From Nocardia acididurans (GTDB taxonomy: Bacteria > Actinomycetota > Actinomycetes > Mycobacteriales > Mycobacteriaceae): 64,000 bases of DNA. Both the position numbers and the translations under genes were made by a program. The stretch lies in NCBI RefSeq assembly GCF_016741815.1, contig NZ_JAERRJ010000003.1:248001-312000 (forward strand), given 5' to 3'. Numbering within the stretch: the first letter of the stretch is position 1; each line of letters begins with the position of its first letter. The notes beneath the pieces are model-generated. The model was not told the DNA's origin and did no database searches. It was given only the letters and a program-made list of their open reading frames with translations. This document shows positions 11,301 to 22,437 of the stretch, piece by piece.

Positions 11301-14300
11301 TGCCACTGGGATGTTGTATGCCGGGGATGCCGGATCGAACCGGTTCACGAACCACATGCGCTGCTGTGCCGGGGACAGCGGCACCAGCTCCGGGCGCGGT
11401 CCGCGCACCAGCGCCGGACCTGATGCCTCGGCATCCACAGCGGCCAGTTCACGGGCCAGATCCGCCACCACGGACGCTTCGAACAGCAGCCGCACCGGCA
11501 CCCGCGCCAGCAGCGATGCACTCAGGCGGGCCGAAACCTGGGTCGCGACAAGGGAATCGCCGCCGAGAGCGAAGAAGTCGTCCCGTGCGCCCACCCGCGC
11601 GACGCCGAGCACCTCAGCGTAGGTCTTCGCGACCAGCACCTCGAGTCCTACCGGCTCGACGTACTCCCGCTGCGCCACTTCGGGTTCCGGCAACGCACGC
11701 AGGTCGATCTTGCCGCTGGACGTGCGCGGCAGCTCCGCGAGCACCTGGACGCTCGCGGGCACCAGGTACCTTGGCAGCCGCTCCGCCGCCCAGCTCAGCA
11801 GCTCACGCGCTTCGAGACGCGAATCGCCCTGCGGTGTGACGTATGTGCACAGTGCGGTCACTCCGGCGGGGGTGCGGTGGGCGATGGTCACCGCCGATTC
11901 CACCCGCGGATGGCGCGACAGCATGGCGTCGACCTCACCGGGCTCCACCCGGATACCGCGCACCTTCACCTGGTGGTCGCCACGACCGACATACTCGAAT
12001 CCGGTTGCGGTGCAGCGGACGAGGTCGCCGGTGCGGTACATGCGCTGCCCGGCGGCGAACGGGTCGGCGACGAAGCGTGCGGCGGTCAGCCCGGCTCGGC
12101 CGCTGTACCCGCGCGCGAGACCCGGTCCGCGTACATACAACTCGCCGACGACGCCCGCCGGAACGGGCCGCAGCCAGCCGTCCAGCACCAGCAGGGTCGC
12201 ACCGGTGACAGGGGCTCCCAGCACCGTCGCGGTCTCCGGGGTCATCGGATCGCTGTAGGTGACGGCCACCGTGGTTTCCGCGGGGCCGTAGGCGTTCACG
12301 AGAATCCGGCCCGCGCTCATCCGCGTCACAAGCGCCGGCGGGCAGGCTTCGCCACCGAGGGTGACCGCGCGCAGTCCCGCCACATCAGCCGTGTCGAGGG
12401 TCGCCAGCATCGACGGGGTGCAGATCATGTGCGTGACCGCGCCGTCCGCAATGGCGGCGGCCAGCTCCGCCCCCGCATTCGACTCGGGTGGGGAGACGAC
12501 CAGGGTCGCTCCGGAGGCGAAGGTGGACAGCCAGACCGAAATCGCCGCGTCGAAAGCAGGATTCAGGCAGTAGAGCACTCGGGAGTCACAATCGAACCAG
12601 GAATGCGCCGCGGTGGCGGCCACCAGATTCGCCAGCCCGGTGTGGGTGACGACCACACCCTTGGGCGTGCCCGTCGAACCGGAGGTGAACACCACGTAGG
12701 CGGCATGCTCGGGGTGCAGGGGGGCCAGACGGTCAGCATCGGTGACCGATTCGGCGGGCATCGTGTCGATGCGCGCGGCGAAGGCCGGATCATCCAGGAC
12801 GATCCACCCGATATCGGGCGCGGGGGCGGCGGACGGATCCGACGGGGCGACGGCCCCCGCGACCGGCTCGACAATGGTCTCGCCGGGCACTGCCCGTGCC
12901 CCGATACTCAATTCGATCTCGGTGCCGATCGGCTCGCGCTCCGGTTCGATCTCGGTGCCGATCGGCTCGCGCTCCGATTCGACCTCGGTGCCGATCGGCT
13001 CGCGCTCCGGTTCGACCTCGGTGCCGATCGGCGCACGCGCCGACGCGGCGCGGCCGCGCTCGATCGTCGAGGACGCGGTAATACCCAGCACCGCACCACA
13101 TTCGGCCGCGATCGCGGCGGTGCGGGCGGCAGGCTGCGAGGTGTCGACCGGAACGAAAGCCGCGCCCGTCTTGGCGATGGCCCACACCGCCACCATGGCC
13201 TCCACCGACCTCGGCAGGGCCAGCAGCACCGAGCGCTCGGGCCCCGCGCCCGCGGCGATCAGCAAGCGCGCCAGCTGGTTCGAGCGAGCATCCAACTCGC
13301 CGTAGCTGACCGAAGTACTCACGCGAATGCCCGCTGCGGCGGGGGCCGGTGCACCGGAAACTTCGGCGTCAGAGACACTTCCGCGCTCGGCGGCGGCCTC
13401 CGGGACGGTAGCGGCTGCTGCGATCGCGGGGCCGACGACCGCATGCGCATCCGGGAATCGGGTGCCCGCGTGCAAGAGATCGGGGAGCAGGCGCACGGGA
13501 TGGCTCGAGGGGCCGTGGACGATCGCGGGCGATGCGCCGGGATCGCCGCTCGAGAGACTCGCGGTATGACGGTGTGGGTCTGCGGTGAGAGCCGACAGCA
13601 GCTTCGCCAGCGAGTCGGCGAACGAATCCGCTTGGGCCGCGTCGAAATACCGGGGCGAACGGGTGATCTCCAGGCGGAGGCCGTCGGTGGAATAGGCGGC
13701 CAGGGAGAGGGGGTAGTGGGTGCCGTCGTGGCCTCGGATCCCGGTCACCGCGAGTTGGGCCTGACGGGTGGCGGCGGTCAGGGAGGCGGCGTCCACCGGG
13801 TAGGACTCGAAAACCGTAGCGGTGTCGAACAGGGGGCCGAGACCGGTGGCGGCGTGGATTTCGTCGAGGCCGAGGTACTGGTGTTCGGCCAGGGCGGCCT
13901 GTTCGCGCTGGATGCGGGCGAGCAGGGCGGCGACGGATTCGGCGGGGTCGAGGGTGATGCGGACGGGGACGGTGTTCACCAGCATGCCGACCATGCGATC
14001 GGTCCCGGGCAGCTCCGGCGGGCGACCGGAGACGGTGGCGCCGAAGACGATGTCGGTGCGGCCGGTGCGCTCGGCCAGGGTGAGCGCCCAGGCCACCTGG
14101 ACCAGGGTGTTCAGGGTGACCTGACGGTCGGCGGCAGTGGCGCGCAGGCGGTCCACGAGACCGGGTGGCAGGGTGACCTCGTGCGCGACGGGGGCGGTGG
14201 CGGTTTCGGCGCGCGGGGCGGTGGGGGCCACCAGGGTGGGGCCGTCCATACCGGCCAGGGCGTGGGACCAGGCGTCACGGGCGCGGCCGGCATCTCGGGC

Positions 14301-17300
14301 GGACAGCCATTCGAGATAGCGGCGGAACGGCACGGGTTCGGCGAAACCGCCTGCGTCACCGCCGGTCTCGTACAGGGCGATGAGCTCCGCGAACAGCAGC
14401 GGCATGGACCAGCCGTCGAGGATCAGGTGGTGGTTGGTGATGACGAGCCGGAACTGCCGCTCCCCCACCGCGATACACAGGAAGCGGAGTAGCGGCGGGC
14501 GTGTGACGTCGAAGGGGCGCGCGAGTTCCGCCGCCGCCATGGCGTCGAGTTCGGCTTCGGTCGCGTCGAGAGCTTCACGGTATGCCCACGGCACCCGCAC
14601 CTCGCTCGCGATCACCTGGACCGCGCGATCACCCGGTACGAATCCCGCGCGCAGCACCTCGTGCCTGCGCACCAGGGCGCGAGCGGCCGCGTTCAACCGC
14701 TCCAGGTCGAGATCCGCTTCGACATCGATCACGGCCTGCACCGAATAGCCATCCGTGCCGCCTGCGGCCAGCTGCGACTGGAACAGCAGGCCGCGCTGGA
14801 GCGGCGTCAACGGCAGGACATCGTCGATGCGGCCGTAATCCCGCTCCCACGAATCGATTTCGGCCTGCGTAGTGGTCAGCAGCGGCAGGTCACTGGGGGT
14901 GAACCCACCGGCCTCGTCGGCGCTGACCAGTGCCGCGATCTCCGTCACCGCCGAAACCCATTCCGAGGCCAGCGTTTCCACGTCGAGGCGATCGATGATG
15001 CCACCGGCGAACTGCCATACGGCCCGGATCCGCTGTCCGCGCTCGGACTCCAGCACCGCGGTATCCACCGAAATCACCGCTGCCAGCGGCATATCCGGGT
15101 GGACGTGCCCGCCGAGACGTCGCGCCATGCCCACCGGCAGCCAGTCGCCCTCGGACTCGATGTCCGGCACCAGACCGAGGTAGTTGAATCCGACCTGCGG
15201 CTCCGGCAGGGCCGCGAGCTCCCGGGCGGTCGCCGGATTCAGGTATCGCAGCAGACCGAATCCGAAGCCGCCACGCGGTACCGCCCGCGACTGCTCCTTG
15301 ACCGACTTCAACGCCATGGCCGCAGCACGCTTCGGGGTGAGCGCGTCGGAACCCGAATCGCTGCGGGAAAGGCGTTCCGAGGCAACAGGTCCCAACCGAA
15401 TAGGCACCTGCGCGGTGAACCAGCCGACCGTCCTCGACAGATCCGCACCCGGGACCGCGTCCTCGTCCCGCCCGTGCCGCTCGACAGCCACCACGATCGG
15501 GGACTCCCCGGCCGCACCGCGACCGGCCCGCCACCGTGTGATCGCCAGACCCAGCGCCGCCAGCAGCGCGTCCTCCACGCCGCACCGGAACGCTGCGGCG
15601 ATGCGGCCCACCAGAGCGGCCGAAACATCTTCTGCTACTTCGACATCGAGCCGCCCGGCGGTGCGCTGAGTATCCAGCACGGGATCGAGCCGACGGCTTC
15701 CCAGGACCGCATCGGGCGTCAGCACGTCACGCCAGTATTCGAGCTCACTCACCGGCCACAGCGGTGCACCCGCGTCTTCGCGCGACCTCACATCAGCCGG
15801 AGCAGGATGCTCCTCGCCGATCCCGTCGGCCGGGATGTCGAGATGCTCCTCGCCGGTCCCGTCGGCGGGGATGTGGTGACGCTCTCCGATCGCGAGGTCG
15901 CGCAGGGCGTGGGCCCAGGTCCGCATCGACGTGCCGCCCGCAGCCTCCAAAGACGGCGCGACGCCCGTAGAAGCCTGTTCGAAAGCGGACACCAGGTCGG
16001 GGAGCAGAATGCGCCAGGACACCGCGTCGCACGCCAGATGATGCACCGCGATCAGCAACCGCCCGGCACTGTCCGGTCCGGCATCGAGCCAGGTCATCGC
16101 CACCATCCGCCCGGCTCGCGGGTTCAAACGCGCCACCGCGTCCGCGAGCTCCCGCTCGATGGCCCCTGCCGTGAGGATTTTCGCACCTTCGGTCAAATCC
16201 GCAGCGGTGCCGTGGATTCGGTTGAGCACCGCCGATCCGGAGCGCGGATCGGCTGGGGCGACCTCGAATTGGGTGCCGTCTTCCGTGTCGACCACACGGG
16301 CGCGCAGCATGTCGTGACGGGCGACCAGGGCGTCCAGTGTCTGTGCGAGGGTGTGCTCTTCGAGGCCCAGCGGGAGGCGGACCACCATGGACTGGGCGAA
16401 ATGCTCCCAGCCCGGCCTGGACAGCAGCCAGGCGGCGACGGGGGTGAGCGGGAGGCGGCCGATGCCGCCGCCGGGGAGTTCCGGCAGGGTTCGGACGTGG
16501 TCCTCGGTGCGGGACGCGATGATTGCCAGGGCGGCGGGGGTGCGGTGTTCGAAGACCTCGCGGGCGGAGAAGACCAGGCCCTCGGCGCGGGCGCGGGAGA
16601 CCAGGGTAATGGCCATGATCGAATCGCCGCCGAGGGCGAAGAACGAAGTGTCGGGGGAGATTTCGGGGAGGCCGAGGATCTCCGCGTAGAGGGCGCACAG
16701 TCGGCGTTCGGTGTCGGTGGACGCCTCGCGCTGCCGGACCGGCTGGGCGACAGCGGGTTCGGGGAGGGCGCGGCGGTCCACCTTGCCGTTGGCGGTGAGC
16801 GGCAGGGAACCGAGCACGGTCACGGTGGCCGGGACCATGTAGGGCGGCAGGCGGTGGGTGGCGTGGTCGAGAAGTTCCGCCTCGCGCACCGAGGCACCGG
16901 CATGCGGGACCACGTAGGCGGCGAGGACGGTACCGCCGCTGGGACCGGGACGGGCCACCGTGACCGCGATCTCCACGGCGGCATGGGAGTTCAGCACCGT
17001 GTCGATCTCGCCCAGTTCGACGCGCATGCCGCGCAGCTTCACCTGGAAGTCGCCGCGGCCGACGTACTCCAGCACGCCGTCGCCGGTCCAGCGGACGAGG
17101 TCGCCGGTGCGATACATGCGGCTGCCGGGAGCACCCGACGGTGCGGGCACGAAACGCTCGGCGGAGAGCCCGGGACGCCCGATGTATCCGCGCGCCACCC
17201 CCGGCCCCGTCACATACAGCTCACCCGCGACGCCGATCGGCACCGGCCGTAACCAGCGGTCCAGCACCAGCATTCCGGCTCCGGGCACCGGATCGCCGAT

Positions 17301-19940
17301 ACCGGCGTTTTCCCCCGGCACGAGCGGCTTCGTATACGTCACCGCGACGGTGTTCTCACTGGGTCCGTACGAGTTGACCAGATCACGTCCGATACCGAAG
17401 CGCGCCACCAGATCCGGCGGGCATGGCTCGCCACCGGTGGACACCGCCCGGATCCCGTCCAGCGCGCCCGGCTCGAGCGTCGCCAGCACCGCGGGTGTGG
17501 AGCACAGCTGCGTGATCCCGTATTCCCGGACCAGTGTGGCCAATTCCGCGCCGATCACCGGATCCGACTCGGCGACAACGAGTGTCGCACCCGCGGCGAA
17601 GGCCTGCAGCCACTCCAGCACGGCCGCGTCGAAACTCGGATTCAGGCACTGCAGTACCCGGCTACCGGGCTCGGTCCGATACGCCCGCACGATCGCTTCG
17701 GCCAGCCCCGCCAGCCCACTGTGGCTGACCACCACCCCCTTGGGAGTCCCGGTGGACCCGGAGGTGAAGACGACATACGCCGGATTCGCCAACCGCGCCG
17801 GGCGGGGCAACTCACCCGAAGACAGTGGCGCGAACCCGTTTCCGCCGACCCCGGATGCGTCCAGCGCCGACCCATCCAGCCCAATCTCGGTGGCGACCTC
17901 GTCGACCGCCACCCACCGCAGCGCATCCGGCAGCCCCGCCAGGCTTTCGGCGAATGCCAGCCCGACCGTGGCCCCGCATTCGCGGGCGATGCGCTCCACC
18001 CGCTCAGCTGGCATCCCCGTACCCACGGGCACGAATGCCGCCCCTGTCTTCGCGACCGCCCACAGCGCCACCACAGCCTCGAGCGAACGTGGCAGGGCAA
18101 GCAGCACAGCGGATTCCGGGCCGAGAATCAGCAGCCCCTCCCCCACAGCGGAACCACTCGCCGCACCCGGCGCACTCACCACGCCCGGCGCACTCGCCGC
18201 CCACGGCTCACCTGCCGGACCCGACTCGACTACCCGGACCCCGTCGCCCAGCGACCTCTCACCACTCGCGCCGAGGCTGTCAGCATGGTCGCCTGCGCGC
18301 GGGTTCACCTCGGGGCCTGAGGTATCAGCAGTCTCCAGCCGAAGCAGCCTGCGCGCCAAGCGGTTCGATAGTGCGTCCAGCTGCCCATAGGTCAGCTCTC
18401 GGTCACCCGCCACCACGGCGACTGCGCCGCGCCCGGCCCGGCGGATGCCCTCCTCGAGGATTTCCGACAGGAGGCGCGGGGCCGGGGCGGCGGGGCCGTG
18501 CGCGCCGCCCAGCAGTGGTTTCTCCTCCGCCGTCCAGTATTCGAGCTCGGCCACGGGCGTCCGGGCCTGCGCGCCCAGCAGCGAATCGAGCAGTGTGAGG
18601 AAGCGCCGATGGTGCCGTGCGAGCGAATCCTCTTCGTAGAGGCGGGGGTTCGCGGCGAAGTCGACGTGGATCGGAGCGTCCGAGCCGTGCTGGTAGAAGT
18701 TGACGAAGAGGTCGTCGATCGGGCCGGAGGTGACCACGTGCAGGCTGGATTCCACGTCGGCGAAGTCGATTCCGGTGGGGAACAGCATGATGTTGACGAC
18801 CGGGCCGACGATGCCGCGGCCGAATTCGGGCTGCTGCGTGACGTTCTCGGCCGCGTGCGGGTCGGCGTCGTCTCGGGAGTGGCCGGGCTGCGGCGATGGC
18901 TGGGGTGGTTGCGCGGCGTCGTCCTCGAACCGCATGTCCTCGTAGCGGAAGCGCTGGTGGCGAAGAGCACCCGAGGCGGCCACCCGGACCGCGTCGACCA
19001 CGTCGCCGACGCGGGCGTCTCGGGCGACGCGCAGACGCAGGGGGACGACGTTGGCGATATTGCCTCCGGAGCGGCGCAGGATCGCCGTGGTGCGGCCGGA
19101 GACGGCCAGGCTCAGGACCACGTCATCGGTGGCGGTCAGGCGGGCGTAGTAGAGGGCCAGCGCGGCCATCACGAGGGTGGCGGTGCTGGTGTTGTAGGTG
19201 CGGGCTACGGTGTCCAGCCGGTCGGCCGTGGTTTCGGGCAGTTGGGCGCGCGCCTCGCGGGCGAGCGCGCAGGCGGGGGCGGTCGCGGCGACCAGGCTGC
19301 AGCGCTCCGGCATACCGGCGGTGATCTCGCGCCAGTACTGCTGGTCGGACTGGAAGCGGGACGACTCCCGGTAGGCCATTTCGGCCTCGTGCACCTCCAG
19401 CAGGGGCGCGGCCGCGCTGGGCGGTGCGGGCTCACCGCGGACGGCGGCGTTGTAGAGCTCGGCGATGCGGGCGATCATGGTGGCCGAGCCGAAGCCGTCC
19501 AGCACCACGTGGTGGACGCGGGAGTAGCACAGGTGATGGTCGTCCCCGATGCGGATGACGGCCGATACCGCCGTCCGGGTGCCCAGCAGGTCGATGGGGG
19601 TCTCGACGTCGGCGCGCATCCAATCCAGGGCTGCCGCAAGGGGATCGGGGCGGTCGCCGAAGTCCAGGATCTCCACGACCGGTCGCAGGTTCGGGTCGAC
19701 CACCTGGTAGGGCCGTCCTTCGATCTCCGTCAAACGCAGTACGCCGGAACCGAATTCGCGGGCCGCGAGCGAACCGACCCGGCACAGCGTGTCGATGTCG
19801 AGCGGCCCGCGCATCTCGATGTACTGGGCCTCCGACAGCGGCACGCTCGGATCCAGTTGCTGCGCATACCACATCCCGAGCTGAGCCGGGGAGAGCGGGA
19901 AAACGGTGGCTGATCTATCCGCCGCGATCTCTCGCGTCAT
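2379..19940 (-). CDS. four-module non-ribosomal peptide synthetase, C-A-T-E / C-A-T / C-A-T / C-A-T-E-TE
   Basis: A single 5853-residue NRPS. Landmarks at approximate residues: C1 HHVVLDG 143; A1 FTSGSTG 721; T1 GGDSI 1103; E1 HHLACDA 1303; C2 HHLILDG 1840; A2 2420; T2 GGDSL 2790; C3 HHIATDG 3056; A3 3540; T3 GGNSL 3977; C4 HHIAADG 4165; A4 4650; T4 GGDSI 5028; E2 HHLVVDG 5235; TE GWSFGG 5677. C1 sits before the first A domain and resembles EntF/DhbF-type starter domains, so an acyl or aryl cap is likely. C2 follows an E domain and should be of DCL type; C3 and C4 look LCL. Specificity residues aligned by hand to GrsA are DALCSGSVA, DASITGAVA, DALAIGDVW and DAFAGGVVW, none matching a code I know well. 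All four A domains keep the A10 Lys. The product should be an N-capped tetrapeptide with D residues 1 and 4. GGGGGG precedes the ATG, 12 bp after the preceding gene. Confidence 0.95.
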   Translation of the reverse strand: MTREIAADRSATVFPLSPAQLGMWYAQQLDPSVPLSEAQYIEMRGPLDIDTLCRVGSLAAREFGSGVLRLTEIEGRPYQVVDPNLRPVVEILDFGDRPDPLAAALDWMRADVETPIDLLGTRTAVSAVIRIGDDHHLCYSRVHHVVLDGFGSATMIARIAELYNAAVRGEPAPPSAAAPLLEVHEAEMAYRESSRFQSDQQYWREITAGMPERCSLVAATAPACALAREARAQLPETTADRLDTVARTYNTSTATLVMAALALYYARLTATDDVVLSLAVSGRTTAILRRSGGNIANVVPLRLRVARDARVGDVVDAVRVAASGALRHQRFRYEDMRFEDDAAQPPQPSPQPGHSRDDADPHAAENVTQQPEFGRGIVGPVVNIMLFPTGIDFADVESSLHVVTSGPIDDLFVNFYQHGSDAPIHVDFAANPRLYEEDSLARHHRRFLTLLDSLLGAQARTPVAELEYWTAEEKPLLGGAHGPAAPAPRLLSEILEEGIRRAGRGAVAVVAGDRELTYGQLDALSNRLARRLLRLETADTSGPEVNPRAGDHADSLGASGERSLGDGVRVVESGPAGEPWAASAPGVVSAPGAASGSAVGEGLLILGPESAVLLALPRSLEAVVALWAVAKTGAAFVPVGTGMPAERVERIARECGATVGLAFAESLAGLPDALRWVAVDEVATEIGLDGSALDASGVGGNGFAPLSSGELPRPARLANPAYVVFTSGSTGTPKGVVVSHSGLAGLAEAIVRAYRTEPGSRVLQCLNPSFDAAVLEWLQAFAAGATLVVAESDPVIGAELATLVREYGITQLCSTPAVLATLEPGALDGIRAVSTGGEPCPPDLVARFGIGRDLVNSYGPSENTVAVTYTKPLVPGENAGIGDPVPGAGMLVLDRWLRPVPIGVAGELYVTGPGVARGYIGRPGLSAERFVPAPSGAPGSRMYRTGDLVRWTGDGVLEYVGRGDFQVKLRGMRVELGEIDTVLNSHAAVEIAVTVARPGPSGGTVLAAYVVPHAGASVREAELLDHATHRLPPYMVPATVTVLGSLPLTANGKVDRRALPEPAVAQPVRQREASTDTERRLCALYAEILGLPEISPDTSFFALGGDSIMAITLVSRARAEGLVFSAREVFEHRTPAALAIIASRTEDHVRTLPELPGGGIGRLPLTPVAAWLLSRPGWEHFAQSMVVRLPLGLEEHTLAQTLDALVARHDMLRARVVDTEDGTQFEVAPADPRSGSAVLNRIHGTAADLTEGAKILTAGAIERELADAVARLNPRAGRMVAMTWLDAGPDSAGRLLIAVHHLACDAVSWRILLPDLVSAFEQASTGVAPSLEAAGGTSMRTWAHALRDLAIGERHHIPADGTGEEHLDIPADGIGEEHPAPADVRSREDAGAPLWPVSELEYWRDVLTPDAVLGSRRLDPVLDTQRTAGRLDVEVAEDVSAALVGRIAAAFRCGVEDALLAALGLAITRWRAGRGAAGESPIVVAVERHGRDEDAVPGADLSRTVGWFTAQVPIRLGPVASERLSRSDSGSDALTPKRAAAMALKSVKEQSRAVPRGGFGFGLLRYLNPATARELAALPEPQVGFNYLGLVPDIESEGDWLPVGMARRLGGHVHPDMPLAAVISVDTAVLESERGQRIRAVWQFAGGIIDRLDVETLASEWVSAVTEIAALVSADEAGGFTPSDLPLLTTTQAEIDSWERDYGRIDDVLPLTPLQRGLLFQSQLAAGGTDGYSVQAVIDVEADLDLERLNAAARALVRRHEVLRAGFVPGDRAVQVIASEVRVPWAYREALDATEAELDAMAAAELARPFDVTRPPLLRFLCIAVGERQFRLVITNHHLILDGWSMPLLFAELIALYETGGDAGGFAEPVPFRRYLEWLSARDAGRARDAWSHALAGMDGPTLVAPTAPRAETATAPVAHEVTLPPGLVDRLRATAADRQVTLNTLVQVAWALTLAERTGRTDIVFGATVSGRPPELPGTDRMVGMLVNTVPVRITLDPAESVAALLARIQREQAALAEHQYLGLDEIHAATGLGPLFDTATVFESYPVDAASLTAATRQAQLAVTGIRGHDGTHYPLSLAAYSTDGLRLEITRSPRYFDAAQADSFADSLAKLLSALTADPHRHTASLSSGDPGASPAIVHGPSSHPVRLLPDLLHAGTRFPDAHAVVGPAIAAAATVPEAAAERGSVSDAEVSGAPAPAAAGIRVSTSVSYGELDARSNQLARLLIAAGAGPERSVLLALPRSVEAMVAVWAIAKTGAAFVPVDTSQPAARTAAIAAECGAVLGITASSTIERGRAASARAPIGTEVEPEREPIGTEVESEREPIGTEIEPEREPIGTEIELSIGARAVPGETIVEPVAGAVAPSDPSAAPAPDIGWIVLDDPAFAARIDTMPAESVTDADRLAPLHPEHAAYVVFTSGSTGTPKGVVVTHTGLANLVAATAAHSWFDCDSRVLYCLNPAFDAAISVWLSTFASGATLVVSPPESNAGAELAAAIADGAVTHMICTPSMLATLDTADVAGLRAVTLGGEACPPALVTRMSAGRILVNAYGPAETTVAVTYSDPMTPETATVLGAPVTGATLLVLDGWLRPVPAGVVGELYVRGPGLARGYSGRAGLTAARFVADPFAAGQRMYRTGDLVRCTATGFEYVGRGDHQVKVRGIRVEPGEVDAMLSRHPRVESAVTIAHRTPAGVTALCTYVTPQGDSRLEARELLSWAAERLPRYLVPASVQVLAELPRTSSGKIDLRALPEPEVAQREYVEPVGLEVLVAKTYAEVLGVARVGARDDFFALGGDSLVATQVSARLSASLLARVPVRLLFEASVVADLARELAAVDAEASGPALVRGPRPELVPLSPAQQRMWFVNRFDPASPAYNIPVALRLSGRLDHAALRTALSEVIERHESLRTVYPDIDGTGVQRVLSAGEVPLELAPIPVSAADLPVAVVRTVTTGFDVTAAVPLRVRLFRIVGDATTDPAAEPNSAFTQTGPVAPNHGAAPQNAFAPSGIAAPNHGAAPQNAFAPSGIAAPNRAGVPSDAAAYAEWSKADGEYVIVLVAHHIATDGFSMAPLTRDVAAAYAARAAGQAPGWEPLPVHYADYTLWQHARLGSAEDPESLLSKQIGYWTETLAALPDHLELPTDRPRPVRASHRAGELTARVDSELSAAIERCARAHRATPFMVVHAALAVLLGRLSGSTDVVVGTPVAGRGRRELDDLVGMFVNTLVLRTGIRPEEGFGGLLERVRDRDLAAFEHSDVPFERLVDVLAPARSEARHPLVQVMLVFQNLEIPELRLPELTVVPLEMPQTTSRFDLSLTVVADANGMELRYCYATDLFDRTTVAGFGDRLLRLLTEVTGEPARSVGDLDLLTAAEYARLHEISPPVAAPRTLADLMAEAVATNPDGVAVVCGDRRLTYRELDYRAEQLARRLVSAGAGPETLVAVGIPRSIESVLAVWAVARSGAAFVPVDPAYPPERIARIVEVSGVALGLTVTAQRDRLPGTLDWWCLDTPPTPAHSNTADPERTSPSIRPIRSDNPAYVIFTSGSTGAPKGVVVTHSGLANLAAAQGERNRMTADSRVLHVASPSFDASVLELVMAAGAAGTLVIAPPDVFAGPELAELLAREQVSHLAITPSALATVDATNLPAVATVITGGEPCPPELVTAWSAPGRTHFNDYGPTETTVWATGSAPLHPGDPITIGTPAPGVRAMVLDDRLRPVPDGVVGELYLAGIALARGYHGRTGLTATRFVADPHTPGRRMYRTGDLVRRRHGDLEYLGRTDTQVKLRGLRIELGEVEAALTAEPTVAHAVALIREDAGGPRTDLPGASVHGTDAPPAANDARTDAPGVADSRGAGAGPSVPVAGGTDHHHAGAATVRAVPDLGRAGMLVAYVVPAPGVRLDPAALKKAVAQRLPSYMVPTAVLVLDALPRTSNGKLDRAALPAPEQTTLRGEPPNGPVEEAVARVFAEVLGVERVWREDDFFTLGGNSLIATRVVARLAAALDIDVPVRALFDAPTVAELAVSLASSAYAGRPRLTPRPRPERVPLSAAQRRMWFLNRLEPESAVYNIPGALEIEGALDISVLRAALDDVVARHETLRTVYPVDPAGAPYQQILPAVPGSTPVAELTADPDEVVAALTTQLARGFDVTRETPLRVCVIRVARNRTVLGLAVHHIAADGWSMTPLARDVVRAYIARAAGSAPEFVPLPLQYADYALWQRELLGTDDDPASLAHRQLEFWRTTLAGLPEAHSLPTDRPRPTKPSGRGGQIEFTIPAAVHGRVGTLARAHGASPFMVVHAALAVLLGRLSGETDIALGSVVAGRGDGLLDDLVGMFVNTVVLRSRLDRDAGFAATLDAVRTADLAVYEHVDVPFERLVDALAPVRSTAHHPLFQVLLAFQNLQTERTTLPGMTIRPLEAPAPGSKFDLEWLFVEQFDVTGAPAGIVGKLVYTSDLFESATVRAMTERFVRLLDAATADPEAPLSGIDLLDPAERAALLPGRPERDSEFATLADILTATAAAHPDRTAVVADNLCLTYRELDHASDALAARLSAAGAGAETVVALALPRGADLVTAIWATAKAGAVFLPVDPRHPLDRIDHMLSDSGALLGITGPAHRAQLPDTTRWMVLGHDAAQPSAVGVGDRITTHPDQPAWLIYTSGSTGTPKGVAVSHRGLADFVQALRDTLDLDPDSRVLQVASPSFDASLFEMLMAFGSGGAVVIAPPEVFGGDALRELLVAQRVSHMAITPSALATVDPASVPGVRVVGVGGEAIGPELVERWSPGRTLVNVYGPTEFTVWATISELSIDAPITIGGPIRGTTTLVLDDRLQPVPLGVAGELYLAGPALARGYHAQPGLTSARFVPDPYGRPGQRMYRTGDLVRWVGTLGAPSLEYLGRTDFQVKVRGQRIELGEIDAALTRADGVEFAVTLGVPGPGGAMTLAAYLLPEPGVTLDLTALRAHAAAALPGAMLPAAYVVLDEIPVNAVGKLDRKALPQPVFDAEAEYVAPGTPTETALAEVVAELLGREQVGVHDSFFALGGDSILAIQLVSRARLRGIELSPLQVFEHRTVAALAAQADAAGAAVVLEELPGGGVGDLPLTPIVRWMLERGGDYRRFAQSAVLELPRGITREQLVATVTAVVDHHDMLRSRLTRTDGEWRLRTGEPGAVDVDALLRRLEFDPADTSGLRDRAAAELDSALDRLDPANGTMLQLIWFDPKPDQATESPGSRAGASGTSGAAGRLILIAHHLVVDGVSWRILVPDLIAAWGQIATGATPALIESGTSVRRWAYALHDEAHSASRTAEFDYWRDIAEASDPLIGPRDLDPAVDRVGARRAVEIEVSAEVTNALLTTLPGLFDGTVEDALLATLALAVLRRRAAADSSVVIRLEGHGRQQEVIPGADLSRTIGWFTTMYPVRLDLPGIDVDDALAGGPAMGAVIRAVKHQLLAVPDKGIGFGLLRYLNEETRQLLPQRIPGRIGFNYLGRYAHADLPAGLEGLGWLPSDEFGDLHAPEHPEVPVSAEIEINAVVVHDRLRANLNFPETLLPQTDVAELARLWSEALSAAAEFATTPAARAAAEEESRYLEARRQAATHAAAAADSAPGLGLDVVLPIRTGGREPALFCIHPSSGIAWTYLGLSDLLRSGRPIYGLQSPDLSGAPHAETMADLVDRYVREIRRLQPEGPYHLLGWSFGGLIAHAVATELREQGAETGILALLDADSTDVDAADHDTLTAGSFVAAFGSIFGLPDVPADATADQAAALIREHMGGISLIDAATLERMAASYNASGRVRTGYQRPVFPGDALYFSAAIDRLEGAGPDGWRPYITGTITNHDIEANHEELTSPHALAAIARILDEHLGSAD
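10864..10971. repeat. two identical 54-bp tandem copies inside NRPS condensation domain 3
   Basis: Copies 10864-10917 and 10918-10971 look identical base for base. Each encodes 18 residues (core [18 protein letters not shown]). They lie in a low-complexity loop just before the HHIATDG catalytic motif of the third condensation domain. A degenerate partial unit flanks them. The period keeps the reading frame. Confidence 0.9.
12912..13034. repeat. 33-bp tandem repeat (about 3.7 copies) inside NRPS adenylation domain 2
   Basis: Units start at 12912, 12945, 12978 and 13011, the last one incomplete. On the coding strand each gives 11 residues of the type EREPIGTE(V/I)E(P/S). The array sits between core motifs A2 and A3 of the second adenylation domain, in an acidic insert absent from typical A domains. 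Copies differ by only a few bases. Confidence 0.9.
15806..15877. repeat. 36-bp tandem duplication inside the first epimerization domain
   Basis: 15806-15841 and 15842-15877 are near-identical and encode 12 residues each (core [12 protein letters not shown]). They lie in a loop of the E domain of module 1, downstream of the HHLACDA motif. The period is in frame. Confidence 0.8.
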
Positions 19941-19952
19941 GACGCCCCCCTA

Positions 19953-20657
19953 CTACCTGATGGTGGAACAGTCTTCGGCTTGTTCTTGATACGCGGGCAC
20001 GAAGGTGTCGGGGCGAGAGGTCAAGCGCCCCACCATGACCTGGCGTACATGCGCGGGCAGCATCGGTGCGAACTTGCGCACATAGGAGTTCATCCATTCC
20101 GGCTTTCCGAGCAGGAACGGGAAATCGGTGGTCATCATTGTACGCACTACGAGCATCGGCAGTGGTGCGTCCAATGGCCGAAAATCCTTGTTCCACAACC
20201 CCGGTTGATCGCAACCCGGATAGAACTGTCCCAGCATGTTGCCCTGTTCCACGAATTTGGTCTTGAATTCCGCATGGATCTCATCGATCAGCGAATAATC
20301 CTGCAAATTCGGAAACACGGTGATCATCGCGCGGAGTACCGATGTGGAACTGCCGTTCCCCGTGGGCAGTCCGGGATACATCTCCAGTGCGTCCTCGATG
20401 ATCGCCCGCACCCACATGGGGCGCGGTTCCGCGGCGGGCACCTGTGCCAGCCACAGCAGATCCCGTCGCATGGACGGGCGTACATACGGGCATACGGGCC
20501 CGTCGCGTCCCAGTTCGTCACTGGGCTGGGTCAGAAAAGATTCTGCCCAAGATCGAAAACCCGCCACCGTGGAACGGGCGGCGGGGCACGATGATCCGGT
20601 GTCCCCCAATGAGACCCATTGCAGCCCCGAGCGGGGCCCGATAACACGCTCGCTCAT
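19953..20657 (-). CDS. DUF6875-like protein of unknown function, translated just before the NRPS
   Basis: A 234-residue soluble protein with no signal peptide or membrane segment. Visible traits are CPYVRPSMRRDLLWLAQVP near residue 60, TVFPNLQDYSLIDEIHAEF in the middle, and GQFYPGC, DFRPLDAPLPM and TDFPFLLG in the second half. From memory this pattern matches DUF6875, which has no assigned reaction; the CP(F/Y) start loosely recalls the YqcI/YcgG family, some of whose members are haem-dependent oxygenases. I chose ATG at 20657 because GAGGTGA precedes it and the earlier ATG at 20729 falls inside the predicted promoter. The gene ends in tandem TAG codons 12 bp before the NRPS start, so the two are almost certainly one transcript. 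A tailoring or precursor role is inference. Confidence 0.72.
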   Translation of the reverse strand: MSERVIGPRSGLQWVSLGDTGSSCPAARSTVAGFRSWAESFLTQPSDELGRDGPVCPYVRPSMRRDLLWLAQVPAAEPRPMWVRAIIEDALEMYPGLPTGNGSSTSVLRAMITVFPNLQDYSLIDEIHAEFKTKFVEQGNMLGQFYPGCDQPGLWNKDFRPLDAPLPMLVVRTMMTTDFPFLLGKPEWMNSYVRKFAPMLPAHVRQVMVGRLTSRPDTFVPAYQEQAEDCSTIR

Positions 20658-20710
20658 GACTTCACCTCGGCAGATCGAGCACAGCAGCAGGCGCCGTTGC
20701 CCATACTCTA

Positions 20711-20739
20711 TAAATAGTGCGCCGGTCATGGGCTGTTAA
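20711..20739 (-). promoter_or_regulatory. predicted primary-sigma promoter of the NRPS operon
   Basis: On the minus strand, TTAACA (20739-20734) and TATTTA (20716-20711) are separated by exactly 17 bp. They match the -35 and -10 consensus at 5 of 6 and 4 of 6 positions. Transcription would start near 20703, leaving about 45 nt of leader before ATG 20657. The site lies just downstream of the glyS terminator. Confidence 0.6.
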
Positions 20740-20804
20740 CACGAGTAGCGTGATACCTGAATTCGCATACTGCGCCCCAAATTTCGGGGGCACGGAAATA
20801 AAGA

Positions 20805-20833
20805 AAAGACCGGTCAGCCATTGACCGGTCTTT
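20805..20833 (-). terminator. intrinsic terminator after glyS (bidirectional shape)
   Basis: Two perfect 12-bp arms, AAAGACCGGTCA and TGACCGGTCTTT, flank a 5-nt loop. A T-rich tail (TTCTTTATTT) follows on the minus strand, 27 bp after the glyS stop. The plus strand is also T-rich after the stem. It should insulate the NRPS operon from glyS. Confidence 0.88.
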
Positions 20834-20859
20834 CTTCGTTACCTAGTTGTACGAATTGA

Positions 20860-22266
20860 TCATGAACCGATCAGCCGTGCGGCCAGGTAGCCCTCTACTT
20901 GATCAAGGGCGATCCGCTCCTGCGCCATCGAGTCGCGCTCACGCACCGTCACGGCCTGATCCTCGAGGGTGTCGAAGTCGACCGTGATGCAGAACGGGGT
21001 GCCGATCTCGTCCTGACGGCGGTAGCGGCGGCCGATCGCACCCGAATCGTCGAAGTCGACATTCCAGTTGCGCCGCAGCTGGGCGGCCAGATCGCGGGCC
21101 TTGGGCGACAGATCGGCATTGCGCGACAGCGGCAGCACCGCGGCCTTCACCGGCGCCAGACGGCGGTCCAGGCGCAGCACCGTGCGCTTCTCCAGCTCGC
21201 CCTTGGCATTCGGGGCCTCGTCCTCGGTGTAGGCGTCCACCAGGAACGCCATCAGCGAACGGGTCAGACCGGCCGCGGGCTCGATCACGTACGGGGTGTA
21301 CCGCTCGCCCGACTGCTGATCGATGTAGACCAGATCCTTGCCCGAATGCTCGGAGTGGGTCTTCAGGTCGAAGTCGGTGCGGTTGGCCACGCCCTCGAGC
21401 TCACCCCACTCGCTGCCCTGGAACTGGAAGCGGTACTCGATATCCACCGTGCGGGTGGAGTAGTGCGAGAGCTTCTCCTTCGGGTGCTCGTACAGGCGCA
21501 GGTTGTCCGGGTTCACGCCGAGATCGGTGTACCAGGCCAGCCGGGTGTCGATCCAGTACTGGTGCCACTGCTCGTCCTCGCCCGGCTTGACGAAGAACTC
21601 CATCTCCATCTGCTCGAACTCGCGGGTGCGGAAGATGAAGTTGCCCGGCGTGATCTCGTTGCGGAACGACTTGCCGATCTGCGCGATGCCGAACGGCGGC
21701 TTCTTGCGCGCGGTGGTGGCGACGTTGTCGTAGTTCACGAAGATGCCCTGCGCGGTCTCCGGGCGCAGGTAGTGCATGCCCTCTTCGGACTCGACCGGGC
21801 CGAGGTAGGTCTTCAGCATCATGTTGAAGTCCTTGGGCTCGGTCCACTTGCCGACGGTGCCGCAGTCGGGGCACGCGATGAGCTCCATGGCCACGGCGTC
21901 GGGATCGTCGAGCTTGTGCTTCTCGGCGTAGGCCTCCTGCAGGTGGTCCTGCCGGTGCCGCTTGTGGCAGTTGAGGCATTCCACCAGCGGATCGTTGAAC
22001 ACCGCGACATGGCCCGAGGCCACCCACACCTGGCGGGGCAGGATGATCGACGAGTCGAGGCCGACCACGTCGTCACGGCTGGTGACCATGGACCGCCACC
22101 ACTGCCGCTTGATGTTCTCCTTGAGCTCGACTCCCAGCGGGCCGTAATCCCACGCCGATCGTGTGCCGCCGTAGATCTCACCGCTCGGGTAGACGAGACC
22201 CCGACGCTTGGCAAGGTTGGCGACGGTGTCCACCTTCGACTTGGGTGCCACTGAAGATATCTCCAT
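20860..22266 (-). CDS. glyS: glycyl-tRNA synthetase (dimeric class II)
   Basis: A 468-residue enzyme that charges tRNA-Gly. It shows the class II GlyRS landmarks [21 protein letters not shown] at the N-terminus, Cys pairs CLNC and CPDCG around residues 95-145, motif 2 [21 protein letters not shown], and a C-terminal anticodon-binding domain. Length and sequence match the mycobacterial enzyme. ATG at 22266 gives the expected length; a GTG at 22311 in the same frame would add 15 residues. It heads the minus strand next to the divergent smtB-zur pair, an arrangement conserved in mycobacteria. Confidence 0.95.
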   Translation of the reverse strand: MEISSVAPKSKVDTVANLAKRRGLVYPSGEIYGGTRSAWDYGPLGVELKENIKRQWWRSMVTSRDDVVGLDSSIILPRQVWVASGHVAVFNDPLVECLNCHKRHRQDHLQEAYAEKHKLDDPDAVAMELIACPDCGTVGKWTEPKDFNMMLKTYLGPVESEEGMHYLRPETAQGIFVNYDNVATTARKKPPFGIAQIGKSFRNEITPGNFIFRTREFEQMEMEFFVKPGEDEQWHQYWIDTRLAWYTDLGVNPDNLRLYEHPKEKLSHYSTRTVDIEYRFQFQGSEWGELEGVANRTDFDLKTHSEHSGKDLVYIDQQSGERYTPYVIEPAAGLTRSLMAFLVDAYTEDEAPNAKGELEKRTVLRLDRRLAPVKAAVLPLSRNADLSPKARDLAAQLRRNWNVDFDDSGAIGRRYRRQDEIGTPFCITVDFDTLEDQAVTVRERDSMAQERIALDQVEGYLAARLIGS

Positions 22267-22409
22267 CCGTGTTCTCGGAAACGATGCAGCCGGAAGATTG
22301 CAAGGATTCACTCCAGCCTATCGGTACCGGGCCAGCGGATTTTCACCGGTTCAGACCGGCCTTCGGGCGCGTCCGTTTGACATGCGCACACGTGCATAGG
22401 AAAGATGGC

Positions 22410-22422
22410 ATTGGTTTCCAAT
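22410..22422. promoter_or_regulatory. ATTGG-TTT-CCAAT inverted repeat ahead of smtB
   Basis: A perfect 5-bp inverted repeat with a 3-bp spacer ends two bases before the AGGAG ribosome site of smtB. Because smtB-type repressors often control their own operon, it is a candidate autoregulatory site. It does not match the SmtB operator I recall from mycobacteria, and it is short enough to be chance. Confidence 0.3.
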
Positions 22423-22437
22423 AAGGAGTTGGTACTG

